DNA of 7,566 bases from CAZKYP01 sp964556885 (lineage in GTDB: Bacteria; Planctomycetota; Phycisphaerae; Sedimentisphaerales; Anaerobacaceae): assembly GCA_964556885.1 (NCBI GenBank), contig CAZKYP010000156.1, positions 1 to 7,566 on the forward strand, in the 5' to 3' direction. Below the pieces are notes generated by a model. It was not told the DNA's origin, ran no database searches, and was given only the letters and a program-made list of their open reading frames with translations. This document shows positions 1-5,805 of the stretch, piece after piece. Made by a program: the position numbers and the translations under genes. The first letter of the stretch is position 1, and each line of letters opens with the position of its first letter.

Positions 1-1213
1 ACTTGCCGAGGTCCAAATGGCCGTGATTGACCTGGTTGTAGCCGGCTTTGACGCCGACGAACAATGCATTGGAATCGTCCCATGTACTGCGTAATAATGC
101 GACTTGTACCGGGCCGTCGAAATAATAATCGAGATTCATCGATTCGGACTTTTTCTCCGCAACGGGGACATACCAGATTACATGCTCGGGGCTTGCTTTG
201 TGTTTGGCGATTTCGGCATGTTCTGATTCGGCAAATATTGGATTATCAAAAACCCTCGCCAGCCAGAACATGCACGGCATTGGGCCTCTTTTACTTTTTT
301 CACCAACATCGGCAAAATTCAGATAATATCCGGTCGGACCGGTTGTGTAGATTGGGAAATATCCCGCTTTTGAGAGTCCCTTGATTTGCAGCAGGCCGAA
401 GTCGCTACCCAAAGCGCTTTGCAGGGCCGCAATGCCGTAGGCCGTATAACTGGTTGCATAATTCCAGTACCCCGGTCCTTCTCCCCAGGCACCATCGGGG
501 CCGTAACTTTTGAGAGCGAGCGGCAGCGACTTAATCGCGGAAGTGACAATTTTTTCTGCGTATTGCGGATCGGTTTCTGCGATTGCCAGCGAGCCGGCGA
601 TCAATCCTCCATTGCAAACCTGGTTCCAGTTATATTCACTTTTGACCCACCATGCATTCTCGTATGCCTTCAATCCGGGTTCGAGGCCATTTTTAATGAG
701 GCCAGCTTTTATTTTGTCTCGTGTCTCGCTGTCGAGATAAGAATAGAGCCAGTCGTATCCGATTCCAACTGCATGTGACATTTCGGCAGTATCGAGAAAA
801 TGCGATGGATTCCAGTCATCGAACGCACAGACAGTCAGCAGGTTCTCAGCGGCCTTTTTCGCATACTTTTCTTCGCCGGTCCACCTGTATGCAAGGGCAA
901 GGGCATAGGTCCTATTGAGACAATCCCTACTGACGTGAAGCAGCCGCGGCCCGATTTTTTCATAAACCAGCTTCGGCCTTGTCATATAACCATTAGCCCT
1001 GTCGATAACATCTTTAACACACTTTTGTAAAATTTCGTCCTGGCCGTATTGCTGCCTGAGCCGCTCCAAGTCCTTGTCTTTCAACATCAATCTGGGATGA
1101 TTTTTGTCGAGCGTATTCAGTATAGTAGAAGCCTGGATTTCTGTTTCCGCAAATGTGATGGTTGATAAAATACAAATAAGTATTATTATTGTCGAATAAG
1201 AGAATTGTTTCAT
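1..1213 (-). CDS. Heparinase II/III family polysaccharide lyase, exported (partial, 3' end outside window)
   Basis: Reading the minus strand from the ATG at 1213 gives 404 codons without a stop, running off the window edge. Residues 1-22 look like a Sec signal peptide: a Lys near the start, a hydrophobic Ile/Leu-rich core, and a likely cut after TFA. The next ~330 residues resemble the alpha/alpha-toroid of heparinase II/III and alginate lyase-like enzymes. They include NWNQVCNGG (about 195-203) and DGAWGEGPGYW (about 240-250), where these families carry the catalytic Asn/His and Tyr. From about 365 the beta-sandwich heparinase II/III-like domain begins, with the hallmark NHGHLD at 396-401, whose His is usually catalytic or structural. 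By family knowledge the protein cleaves uronic acid-containing polysaccharide by beta-elimination; the substrate cannot be told. Full members are usually 600 or more residues, so about a third is missing. A strong Shine-Dalgarno fixes the start. It is transcribed away from the oxidoreductase operon. Confidence 0.87.
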   Translation of the reverse strand, partial: MKQFSYSTIIILICILSTITFAETEIQASTILNTLDKNHPRLMLKDKDLERLRQQYGQDEILQKCVKDVIDRANGYMTRPKLVYEKIGPRLLHVSRDCLNRTYALALAYRWTGEEKYAKKAAENLLTVCAFDDWNPSHFLDTAEMSHAVGIGYDWLYSYLDSETRDKIKAGLIKNGLEPGLKAYENAWWVKSEYNWNQVCNGGLIAGSLAIAETDPQYAEKIVTSAIKSLPLALKSYGPDGAWGEGPGYWNYATSYTAYGIAALQSALGSDFGLLQIKGLSKAGYFPIYTTGPTGYYLNFADVGEKSKRGPMPCMFWLARVFDNPIFAESEHAEIAKHKASPEHVIWYVPVAEKKSESMNLDYYFDGPVQVALLRSTWDDSNALFVGVKAGYNQVNHGHLDLGK

Positions 1214-1222
1214 TATTGCAAA

Positions 1223-1228
1223 CCTCCT
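1223..1228 (-). promoter_or_regulatory. Strong ribosome binding site of the lyase gene
   Basis: On the minus strand AAAGGAGGT (core AGGAGG at 1228-1223) lies 9 bases before the ATG at 1213. It is nearly the full anti-16S complement and confirms the start codon of a gene whose end is not in the window. Confidence 0.8.
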
Positions 1229-1280
1229 TTTGATTAATATTGATTTGTACTTTAATCCCTGTTATTAAGCAGGTGTTTGT

Positions 1281-1309
1281 ATTCTATCATAGACCTTTAT
1301 TTTGGTAAA
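1281..1309 (-). promoter_or_regulatory. Predicted sigma70-type promoter for the lyase gene
   Basis: On the minus strand TTTACC (1309-1304) and TAGAAT (1286-1281) are separated by 17 bases. A TG one base before the -10 makes it an extended -10. The -35 matches the consensus at 4 of 6 and the -10 at 5 of 6. Transcription would start near 1274, leaving a leader of about 60 bases. Prediction from sequence only. Confidence 0.5.
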
Positions 1310-1372
1310 AATAATTCATTTTTGTTGCAGTTGGCCTGTTATTTTGATGCAATTATAAATTGTCTTTTTAAC

Positions 1373-1401
1373 TTTACAGTATTGTTTAGCTTTGTTAGAA
1401 T
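1373..1401 (+). promoter_or_regulatory. Predicted sigma70-type promoter for the 2-oxoacid oxidoreductase operon
   Basis: TTTACA (1373-1378, 5 of 6) and TAGAAT (1396-1401, 5 of 6) are 17 bases apart, with a TG at 1393-1394 giving an extended -10. Transcription would begin near 1408, about 39 bases before the ferredoxin gene. It has the same architecture and the same -10 as the divergent lyase promoter. Confidence 0.55.
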
Positions 1402-1446
1402 TTTTGTTTTATTGAACCGTAATTTTATTGATACGTAGTTATTCCG

Positions 1447-1725
1447 ATGGCTGGCAAAATAATAATCAATGCCGAACGGTGTAAAGGCTGCGGCTTATGT
1501 GTGGCTGTTTGCCCTAAAAAAAGTATCGTCATATCCAAAGAATCCAACAAGAACGGTTACTTCCCCGCGGAAGCGACTAATATAGACTGCACGGGTTGCG
1601 CTTCTTGTGCGATAATATGCCCTGAGGCGGTTATCGAGGTGATTTGGGATGGTGATGATAATCCGAAAATAGTTACCAAATCATACGAAAAAGACGGATC
1701 TCAACTTATCGAGGAGAAAAAGTGA
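1447..1725 (+). CDS. korD: 2-oxoacid:ferredoxin oxidoreductase delta subunit (2x[4Fe-4S] ferredoxin)
   Basis: A 92-residue protein with two complete CxxCxxCxxxCP motifs: Cys 12, 15, 18, 22 and Cys 48, 51, 54, 58. Each should hold one [4Fe-4S] cluster with the usual crossed ligation of bacterial ferredoxins. An acidic/Lys-rich tail of about 30 residues follows. As first gene of a delta-alpha-beta-gamma set it is expected to carry electrons from the TPP/[4Fe-4S] centre of the beta subunit to soluble ferredoxin in the cytoplasm. The ATG at 1447 has no clear Shine-Dalgarno, but the Fe-S motif begins at residue 12, as is normal for this subunit, and no better start is seen. Its last four bases overlap the next gene (GTGA). 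The symbol follows family naming (korD/vorD/porD) and does not fix the substrate. Confidence 0.88.
   Translation: MAGKIIINAERCKGCGLCVAVCPKKSIVISKESNKNGYFPAEATNIDCTGCASCAIICPEAVIEVIWDGDDNPKIVTKSYEKDGSQLIEEKK
1711..1716 (+). promoter_or_regulatory. Ribosome binding site of the alpha subunit gene, supports the GTG start
   Basis: GAGGAG at 1711-1716, inside the end of the ferredoxin gene, lies 5 bases before GTG 1722. It favours this start over the downstream ATGs at 1758 and 1785, which have no comparable site. Confidence 0.5.
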
Positions 1726-2855
1726 ATCCCGTTGTAAGTCCGGCGAGACAAAATAAAATGGCTCAAAAAAGGCAAGCTGGTAACATGACCGATGGAAGAG
1801 TGTTGATGTGCGGCAACGAGGCCCTTGCCGAGGCCGCTATTATCGCCGGCTGCGATGCCTATTTCGGCTATCCGATTACGCCGCAGAATGAAATCACGGC
1901 GTATATGTCCCGGAGAATGCCCGAAGAAGGAAGGGTGTTTGTTCAGAGCGAGAGTGAGCTGGCTGCTATTAATATGGTTTTCGGGGCATCGGCCACCGGC
2001 AAAAGGTCCATGACAAGCTCCTCAAGCCCTGGAGTCAGCCTGATGCAGGAGGGAATAAGCTATCTGGCAGGCGCCGAGCTTCCGTCCGTGATTGTAAATG
2101 TGATGCGGGGCGGACCGGGTTTGGGTAATATCGCACCGAGCCAGGGCGATTACTTCCAGGCGACACGCGGCGGCGGTCATGGCGATTATCGAACTATTGT
2201 ACTGGCTCCGTCGAGCGTTCAGGAGATGGTCGATCTTATGCAGCTTGCATTCGATTTGGCCGATCTGTATCGAATGCCCGTGATGGTTCTGGCGGACGGT
2301 ATCCTCGGCCAGATGATGGAGCCGATAGTATTGAAAAAAATGCCTCACCGGAAACTGCCGCCGAAAGACTGGGCCTTGACCGGGGCCGCAAACAGAAAAC
2401 AGAATATCGTTCGGTCGTTGTGGCTCGGAGAAGGAGTTTTAGAGGAATTAAACTACAAGCTCAAAGCACGGTATGACAAAATAGAAAAAGACGAAGTACT
2501 CTGTGAGCAATACAAGATTGACGATGCTGAAATTGTGGTTATCGCATACGGCATAGCGGCCAGAATCGTCAGCGGGGCGGTCAATAAGGCCAGAGAACAA
2601 GGTATCAAGGCGGGCTGGATTCGTCCAATTACTTTGTGGCCTTTCCCGACGGAATTAATCAGCAGAGCCGCCGCTTCGATGAATCGGGATCGGATTTTCC
2701 TGACCGTTGAGATGAGCCTTGGGCAAATGTTGGATGATGTCAGGCTTGCTGTGGAAGGAAAGTGTCCCGTGTTGTTTTACGGCAGACCGGGTGGCGGCAT
2801 ATTGACCGTTGAAGACGTCCTGGAAAGAATAAAACAGTCGAAAAGCAAATTATGA
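1722..2855 (+). CDS. vorB: 2-oxoacid:ferredoxin oxidoreductase alpha subunit, VorB type
   Basis: A 377-residue protein starting at GTG with a good Shine-Dalgarno. The conserved domain begins around residue 24 (TDGRVLMCGNEALAEAA); the first ~22 residues are a non-conserved leader, so a start at ATG 1785 is possible. Visible motifs are YPITPQNE (50-57), QSESE (75-79), TSSSSPG (98-104) and RGGPGLGN (129-136) followed by PSQGDYFQ. 2-oxoglutarate enzymes (KorA) usually have a GPSTG motif here, whereas the GPGLGN...PSQxDYFQ form is typical of proteins named VorB, so oxidation of 2-oxoisovalerate and related branched 2-oxoacids to acyl-CoA is favoured. This is inference; 2-oxoglutarate remains possible (korA). 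The C-terminal third carries the domain II region (IRPITLWPFP) found in this family. It pairs with the beta subunit to build the TPP active site. It overlaps both neighbours by 4 bases. Confidence 0.88.
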   Translation: MNPVVSPARQNKMAQKRQAGNMTDGRVLMCGNEALAEAAIIAGCDAYFGYPITPQNEITAYMSRRMPEEGRVFVQSESELAAINMVFGASATGKRSMTSSSSPGVSLMQEGISYLAGAELPSVIVNVMRGGPGLGNIAPSQGDYFQATRGGGHGDYRTIVLAPSSVQEMVDLMQLAFDLADLYRMPVMVLADGILGQMMEPIVLKKMPHRKLPPKDWALTGAANRKQNIVRSLWLGEGVLEELNYKLKARYDKIEKDEVLCEQYKIDDAEIVVIAYGIAARIVSGAVNKAREQGIKAGWIRPITLWPFPTELISRAAASMNRDRIFLTVEMSLGQMLDDVRLAVEGKCPVLFYGRPGGGILTVEDVLERIKQSKSKL

Positions 2856-3586
2856 AAACAGTATTTAAGCGAACACCTACTTATAAAGATTGCCAGACAC
2901 ATTATTGCCCCGGCTGCGGGCATGGGATTGCCCATAGACTAATTTGCGAAGTTGTCGATGAGCTGGACATCCGCGGCAGGACCATTGGCATAGCCCCTGT
3001 TGGCTGTGCTGTGCTTGAGTATGATTATATTGACGTCGATATGATTGAAGTTGCCCACGGCAGGGCGCCGGCGGTGGCGACTGGCATGAAAAGGACCAAT
3101 CCCGACAAGATAATATTCTCATATCAGGGCGACGGCGACCTGGCCAGTATCGGGGCCGGGGAGATTCTGCACGCGGGACACCGCGGCGAACAGATAACCG
3201 TCATATTTATAAATAATGCCGTCTACGGTATGACCGGCGGACAGATGGCCCCGACCACGATGATAAACCAGGTAACGGCAACGACTCCGAAAGGCCGCTC
3301 CGGCCTCGAACAGGGCTATCCAATGCAGGTATCGGAACTGCTGGCGACATTACAGGGAACGATTTACATCGAACGGTGTGCGCTTTCCGGAGTATCCGGC
3401 GTTCGTAAAACAAAAAAAGCAATCAAACACGCATTCGAGTTGCAGCTTAATGGCGCCGAAGGATTGTCACTCGTCGAGGTTCTGAGTCCGTGTCCGACTT
3501 ACTGGCGAATGAGCCCCATCGAGGCTATGGAATGGATTGAAAACGAAATGACAAAGGTTTTTCCTCTTGGACGATTGAAGGGTTGA
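2852..3586 (+). CDS. korB: 2-oxoacid:ferredoxin oxidoreductase beta subunit (TPP-binding)
   Basis: A 244-residue TPP-binding subunit. CPGCGHG at 19-25, Cys52 (in PVGC) and Cys214 (SPCPTYW) fit the four Cys ligands of the proximal [4Fe-4S] cluster known in this family. GDGD (93-96) followed 25 residues later by INN (120-122) and YGMTGGQ (125-131) is the Mg/TPP-binding signature. With the alpha subunit it decarboxylates a 2-oxoacid and passes electrons through its cluster to the delta ferredoxin, releasing acyl-CoA. The length is normal for the short, separate beta subunit. The ATG overlaps the alpha stop (ATGA), suggesting translational coupling. NCBI-style names would be 2-oxoglutarate oxidoreductase or thiamine pyrophosphate-dependent enzyme; the substrate is set mainly by the alpha/beta pocket and is not settled here. 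Confidence 0.9.
   Translation: MKTVFKRTPTYKDCQTHYCPGCGHGIAHRLICEVVDELDIRGRTIGIAPVGCAVLEYDYIDVDMIEVAHGRAPAVATGMKRTNPDKIIFSYQGDGDLASIGAGEILHAGHRGEQITVIFINNAVYGMTGGQMAPTTMINQVTATTPKGRSGLEQGYPMQVSELLATLQGTIYIERCALSGVSGVRKTKKAIKHAFELQLNGAEGLSLVEVLSPCPTYWRMSPIEAMEWIENEMTKVFPLGRLKG
3578..3582 (+). promoter_or_regulatory. Ribosome binding site that selects ATG 3589 for the gamma subunit
   Basis: AAGGG at 3578-3582 lies 6 bases before ATG 3589 but directly abuts the TTG at 3583, which is too close to serve as a start. The ATG is therefore the better start. Confidence 0.55.
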
Positions 3587-3588
3587 TA

Positions 3589-4170
3589 ATGACCGCGAAT
3601 AGTGTCTGTGAGAAAATTATCATTGCTGGCTTCGGAGGACAAGGGATTATCCTGGCCGGTAAGCTTCTGGCCCAGACCGCGATGAGAGCCGAAAAGGAGG
3701 TTACTTTTATGCCTTCGTACGGTGCAGAAGTTCGAGGAGGTACGGCAAATTGCATGGTAACTATCTCGGACGAAAAGATTGCCTGTCCGGTCATAAGCAG
3801 ACCTGATTCATTGATTGCTATGAATAAAGCCTCGTTGAACAAATTTGGCCCGCGTCTTAAGGACGGCGGGCTTTTAATAATCAACAGTTCCCTTATTGAT
3901 TCCGAACCCCAATTAAGCAAATCTATCGAGATTATATCTGTGCCTGCGGACCAGTTGGCGGTTGAGCTGGGCAACCAGAAAGCAGCCAATATGGTTATGC
4001 TTGGCGCCTATTTAGGCAAGCGTCCGTACCTGACTATCGAAGCGGCGGCCAAGGCACTGCCTGAGGTTCTTGCAAGCCGGTACCATGAAACACTACCACT
4101 AAATATCGAGGCATTGCACAAAGGCGGAGAATTTGCTGAAAACTGCTGCAACCATGTTTTAAGCAAATAA
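3589..4170 (+). CDS. korC: 2-oxoacid:ferredoxin oxidoreductase gamma subunit
   Basis: A 193-residue protein counted from ATG 3589. An alternative TTG at 3583 would add two residues but lacks a spaced Shine-Dalgarno. GFGGQG at 14-19 and MPSYGAEVRGGTA at 42-53 are the signatures of the catalytic gamma domain of pyruvate/2-oxoacid ferredoxin oxidoreductases. The rest shows the usual DGGLLIINSSLI and AANMVMLGAYLG stretches. In structures of relatives this domain packs on the alpha/beta core and contributes to the CoA side of the active site. It is the last of four genes, two bases after the beta stop, and is followed by a probable terminator at 4224. The complete delta-alpha-beta-gamma set suggests a functional heterotetramer (or a dimer of heterotetramers) in the cytoplasm. 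Confidence 0.88.
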   Translation: MTANSVCEKIIIAGFGGQGIILAGKLLAQTAMRAEKEVTFMPSYGAEVRGGTANCMVTISDEKIACPVISRPDSLIAMNKASLNKFGPRLKDGGLLIINSSLIDSEPQLSKSIEIISVPADQLAVELGNQKAANMVMLGAYLGKRPYLTIEAAAKALPEVLASRYHETLPLNIEALHKGGEFAENCCNHVLSK

Positions 4171-4223
4171 AATGCTTATATGTGTGATGTCCGGGTGATG
4201 AATCTAATATTTTGCCGATTCGC

Positions 4224-4248
4224 ATGTGGATATTATTCACATTTTTTC
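4224..4248 (+). terminator. Probable rho-independent terminator of the oxidoreductase operon
   Basis: ATGTGGA (4224-4230) and TTCACAT (4236-4242) form a 7-bp stem with one G-T pair and a 5-base loop, running directly into a T tract (4242-4247). The stem is short and AT-rich, so termination may be partial. It lies 54 bases after the gamma stop codon. Confidence 0.45.
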
Positions 4249-4382
4249 TACAAACTTTTACTTGGATTCGTTGCAGAGTGGTGGGAATATTATTTCCGAT
4301 AATAATAGAGGTTTGGAGGGTGCTAAGTTTGATAACAGCCGTCGAATTTCTGTTCTCAGGCTCATGTTTTGTAATTTAATAC

Positions 4383-4411
4383 TTTATAGCATCTGTGAAT
4401 GAAGTTATAAT
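4383..4411 (+). promoter_or_regulatory. Predicted promoter of clpX
   Basis: TATAAT at 4406-4411 is a perfect -10. TTTATA at 4383-4388, 17 bases upstream, matches the -35 consensus at 4 of 6. The predicted start is near 4418. No CIRCE or CtsR-type heat-shock operator is seen around it. Confidence 0.5.
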
Positions 4412-4434
4412 AAAAAACCCGATATATATTATTA

Positions 4435-4448
4435 CGCGGTATACTGCG
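4435..4448. promoter_or_regulatory. Possible operator palindrome in the clpX leader
   Basis: CGCGGTATACTGCG is a 14-base palindrome with a single mismatched pair (CGC-g-GTATAC-t-GCG). It sits about 17 bases downstream of the predicted start, in otherwise AT-rich sequence, a position from which a bound protein could block transcription. The role is inference. Confidence 0.3.
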
Positions 4449-4489
4449 ACCAAATTATGACGTAGTGTTGTGCCGAGGCGGGTGAATTT

Positions 4490-4508
4490 AAAACAAAGAT
4501 TTTGTTTT
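4490..4508 (+). repeat. Perfect inverted repeat before the clpX ribosome binding site
   Basis: AAAACAAA, a GAT loop and TTTGTTTT make a perfect 8-bp hairpin ending 5 bases before the GGAAG site of clpX. It could affect ribosome access, but all except one of its pairs are A-T, so it would be weak. Confidence 0.4.
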
Positions 4509-4513
4509 GTAAC

Positions 4514-4518
4514 GGAAG
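4514..4518 (+). promoter_or_regulatory. Ribosome binding site that selects ATG 4526 for clpX
   Basis: GGAAG at 4514-4518 is 7 bases before ATG 4526. The upstream in-frame TTG at 4502 lies within the hairpin at 4490-4508 and has no such site. Confidence 0.5.
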
Positions 4519-4525
4519 ATTAAAA

Positions 4526-5797
4526 ATGGCCAAACAAATAGATAATAAAAAATCAAAGGCGATATGCAGTTTTTGTGGTCGTTCCGGGTCCCAGGCTGAC
4601 ACACTGATAGAAGGGCCAAACAAGGTGTTTATCTGCCCTGAATGTGTCGAGCTGTGCCATAATATCATCAGGCAGGACCGTCGAAAGGATACAAAGGGGA
4701 GCTTTGCTTTGAGGACAATGCCCCGGCCGAGGGAGATTAAGGAGTATCTGGACCAGTATGTTATCAGCCAGGAGCACGCCAAGAAGTATCTGTCGGTTGC
4801 GGTACATAATCACTACAAAAGGTTGTTGCACAGCGACAGCAGCGACAGCGATATTGAAATCGATAAGTCCAATGTACTTTTGATAGGTCCGACCGGTTCC
4901 GGAAAGACCCTCCTTGCGCGTACTCTTGCAAACAAACTGGAAGTACCGTTTGCAATATGTGATGCAACCACCGTTACAGAGGCAGGTTACGTTGGCGAAG
5001 ACGTTGAAAATTTCCTGCTCAGGCTGCTCCAGGCCGCAGATTACGATATCGAAGCTGCCCAGAGGGGCATCGTTTATATCGATGAGATAGATAAGATCGG
5101 CAAAACATCCCAAAATGTTTCGATTACACGTGATGTCTCCGGTGAAGGTGTCCAGCAGGCATTATTGAAAATGCTTGAAGGAACGATGGCCAATATACCA
5201 CCCCAGGGCGGAAGAAAGCATCCGGAGCAGTCTTATATACAGATGGATACCACGCAGATACTGTTCATCTGCGGCGGGACGTTTAACGGTCTGGATAATA
5301 TCATAAAGAAGCGGCTTGGAAAAAAGATGATCGGCTTCGATTCCGAACTGTCCGCTAAGAGAGATGATAAGGAAGAGTACAGCGATTTATTGGGGCAGGT
5401 AATACCGGAAGATATTATCGAGTTCGGAATGATTCCGGAGATAGTGGGCAGGCTTCCCGTAATTACCGCTCTGAGTGCCCTCGACGAAGATGCCCTTGTG
5501 GATATCCTTACAAAGCCGAAAAACGCTCTTTGCAAGCAGTATCAAAGGTTTTTTGAGATGGAAAACGCCGAGCTCGAATTTGCCGATGATGCTTTACGGG
5601 CGCTGGCGCGCAAAGCACTTAAGCGTGATACTGGTGCAAGGGCGTTACGTTCGATAACCGAGGAGCTGATGATCGATTTGATGTACCAGTTGCCGGAAGA
5701 GGAGAAACCTTCGAAATATGTCATTACTGGTGATATAGTCGAGAGGAAGACGGACCTGTTTATGGCAAGGCAAAACTTAAAGAAAGAATCGGCGTAA
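4526..5797 (+). CDS. clpX: ATP-dependent Clp protease ATP-binding subunit ClpX
   Basis: A 423-residue AAA+ unfoldase that recognises tagged proteins, unfolds them with ATP and threads them into the ClpP peptidase in the cytoplasm. The N-terminal zinc-binding domain has Cys 14, 17, 37, 40 (CxxC...CxxC). Walker A GPTGSGKT is at 121-128, the pore loop GYVGED at 154-159, Walker B IVYIDE at 182-187, the RKH loop (GGRKHP) at 228-233, the ClpP-docking IGF at 269-271, the Arg-finger region GRLPV at 308-312 and the sensor-2 GARALR at 370-375. All are intact and placed as in E. coli ClpX, and the length is normal. An in-frame TTG at 4502 would add 8 residues, but ATG 4526 has the ribosome binding site. 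Unusually, neither tig nor clpP lies upstream and lon is not downstream; a methyltransferase follows after 8 bases. The intact IGF loop implies a ClpP encoded elsewhere. Confidence 0.96.
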   Translation: MAKQIDNKKSKAICSFCGRSGSQADTLIEGPNKVFICPECVELCHNIIRQDRRKDTKGSFALRTMPRPREIKEYLDQYVISQEHAKKYLSVAVHNHYKRLLHSDSSDSDIEIDKSNVLLIGPTGSGKTLLARTLANKLEVPFAICDATTVTEAGYVGEDVENFLLRLLQAADYDIEAAQRGIVYIDEIDKIGKTSQNVSITRDVSGEGVQQALLKMLEGTMANIPPQGGRKHPEQSYIQMDTTQILFICGGTFNGLDNIIKKRLGKKMIGFDSELSAKRDDKEEYSDLLGQVIPEDIIEFGMIPEIVGRLPVITALSALDEDALVDILTKPKNALCKQYQRFFEMENAELEFADDALRALARKALKRDTGARALRSITEELMIDLMYQLPEEEKPSKYVITGDIVERKTDLFMARQNLKKESA

Positions 5798-5805
5798 ATC
5801 CTGAC

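Larger units (their letters stand above)
4171..4525 (+). other. Non-coding region between the oxidoreductase operon and clpX
   Basis: These 355 AT-rich bases hold no credible protein gene. From left to right they contain a weak hairpin-plus-T terminator (4224-4248), a GGAGGG site (4315-4320) followed by a 16-codon TTG reading frame (4329-4379, weak), a promoter (4383-4411), a near-perfect palindrome (4435-4448) and a perfect 8-bp inverted repeat (4490-4508) just before the clpX ribosome binding site. With a start near 4418 the clpX leader would be about 108 bases. Confidence 0.6.

Noticed and set aside
386..778. Plus-strand 130-codon frame, and similar ones at 64-384, 510-740 and 800-1030
   Set aside because: They are shadows of the minus-strand lyase gene. 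Their translations have no recognisable motifs or ribosome binding sites, while the opposite strand carries clear family motifs.
3583..3588. TTG 3583 as start of the gamma subunit
   Set aside because: AAGGG directly abuts it, too close to act. ATG 3589 has 6-base spacing and gives the usual N-terminus.
4329..4379. 16-codon reading frame from TTG after GGAGGG, as a leader peptide
   Set aside because: The start codon is rare, it lies upstream of the predicted clpX promoter rather than within its transcript, and the peptide shows no control codons or recognisable pattern. The GGAGGG could be chance.
4502..4525. Upstream TTG start for clpX adding 8 residues
   Set aside because: The TTG lies within a hairpin and has no Shine-Dalgarno. 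ATG 4526 has GGAAG 7 bases upstream and gives the usual ClpX N-terminus.
4553..5113. Minus-strand 186-codon frame opposite clpX
   Set aside because: It lies wholly within the intact clpX gene, and its Cys-rich, low-complexity translation matches nothing recognisable.
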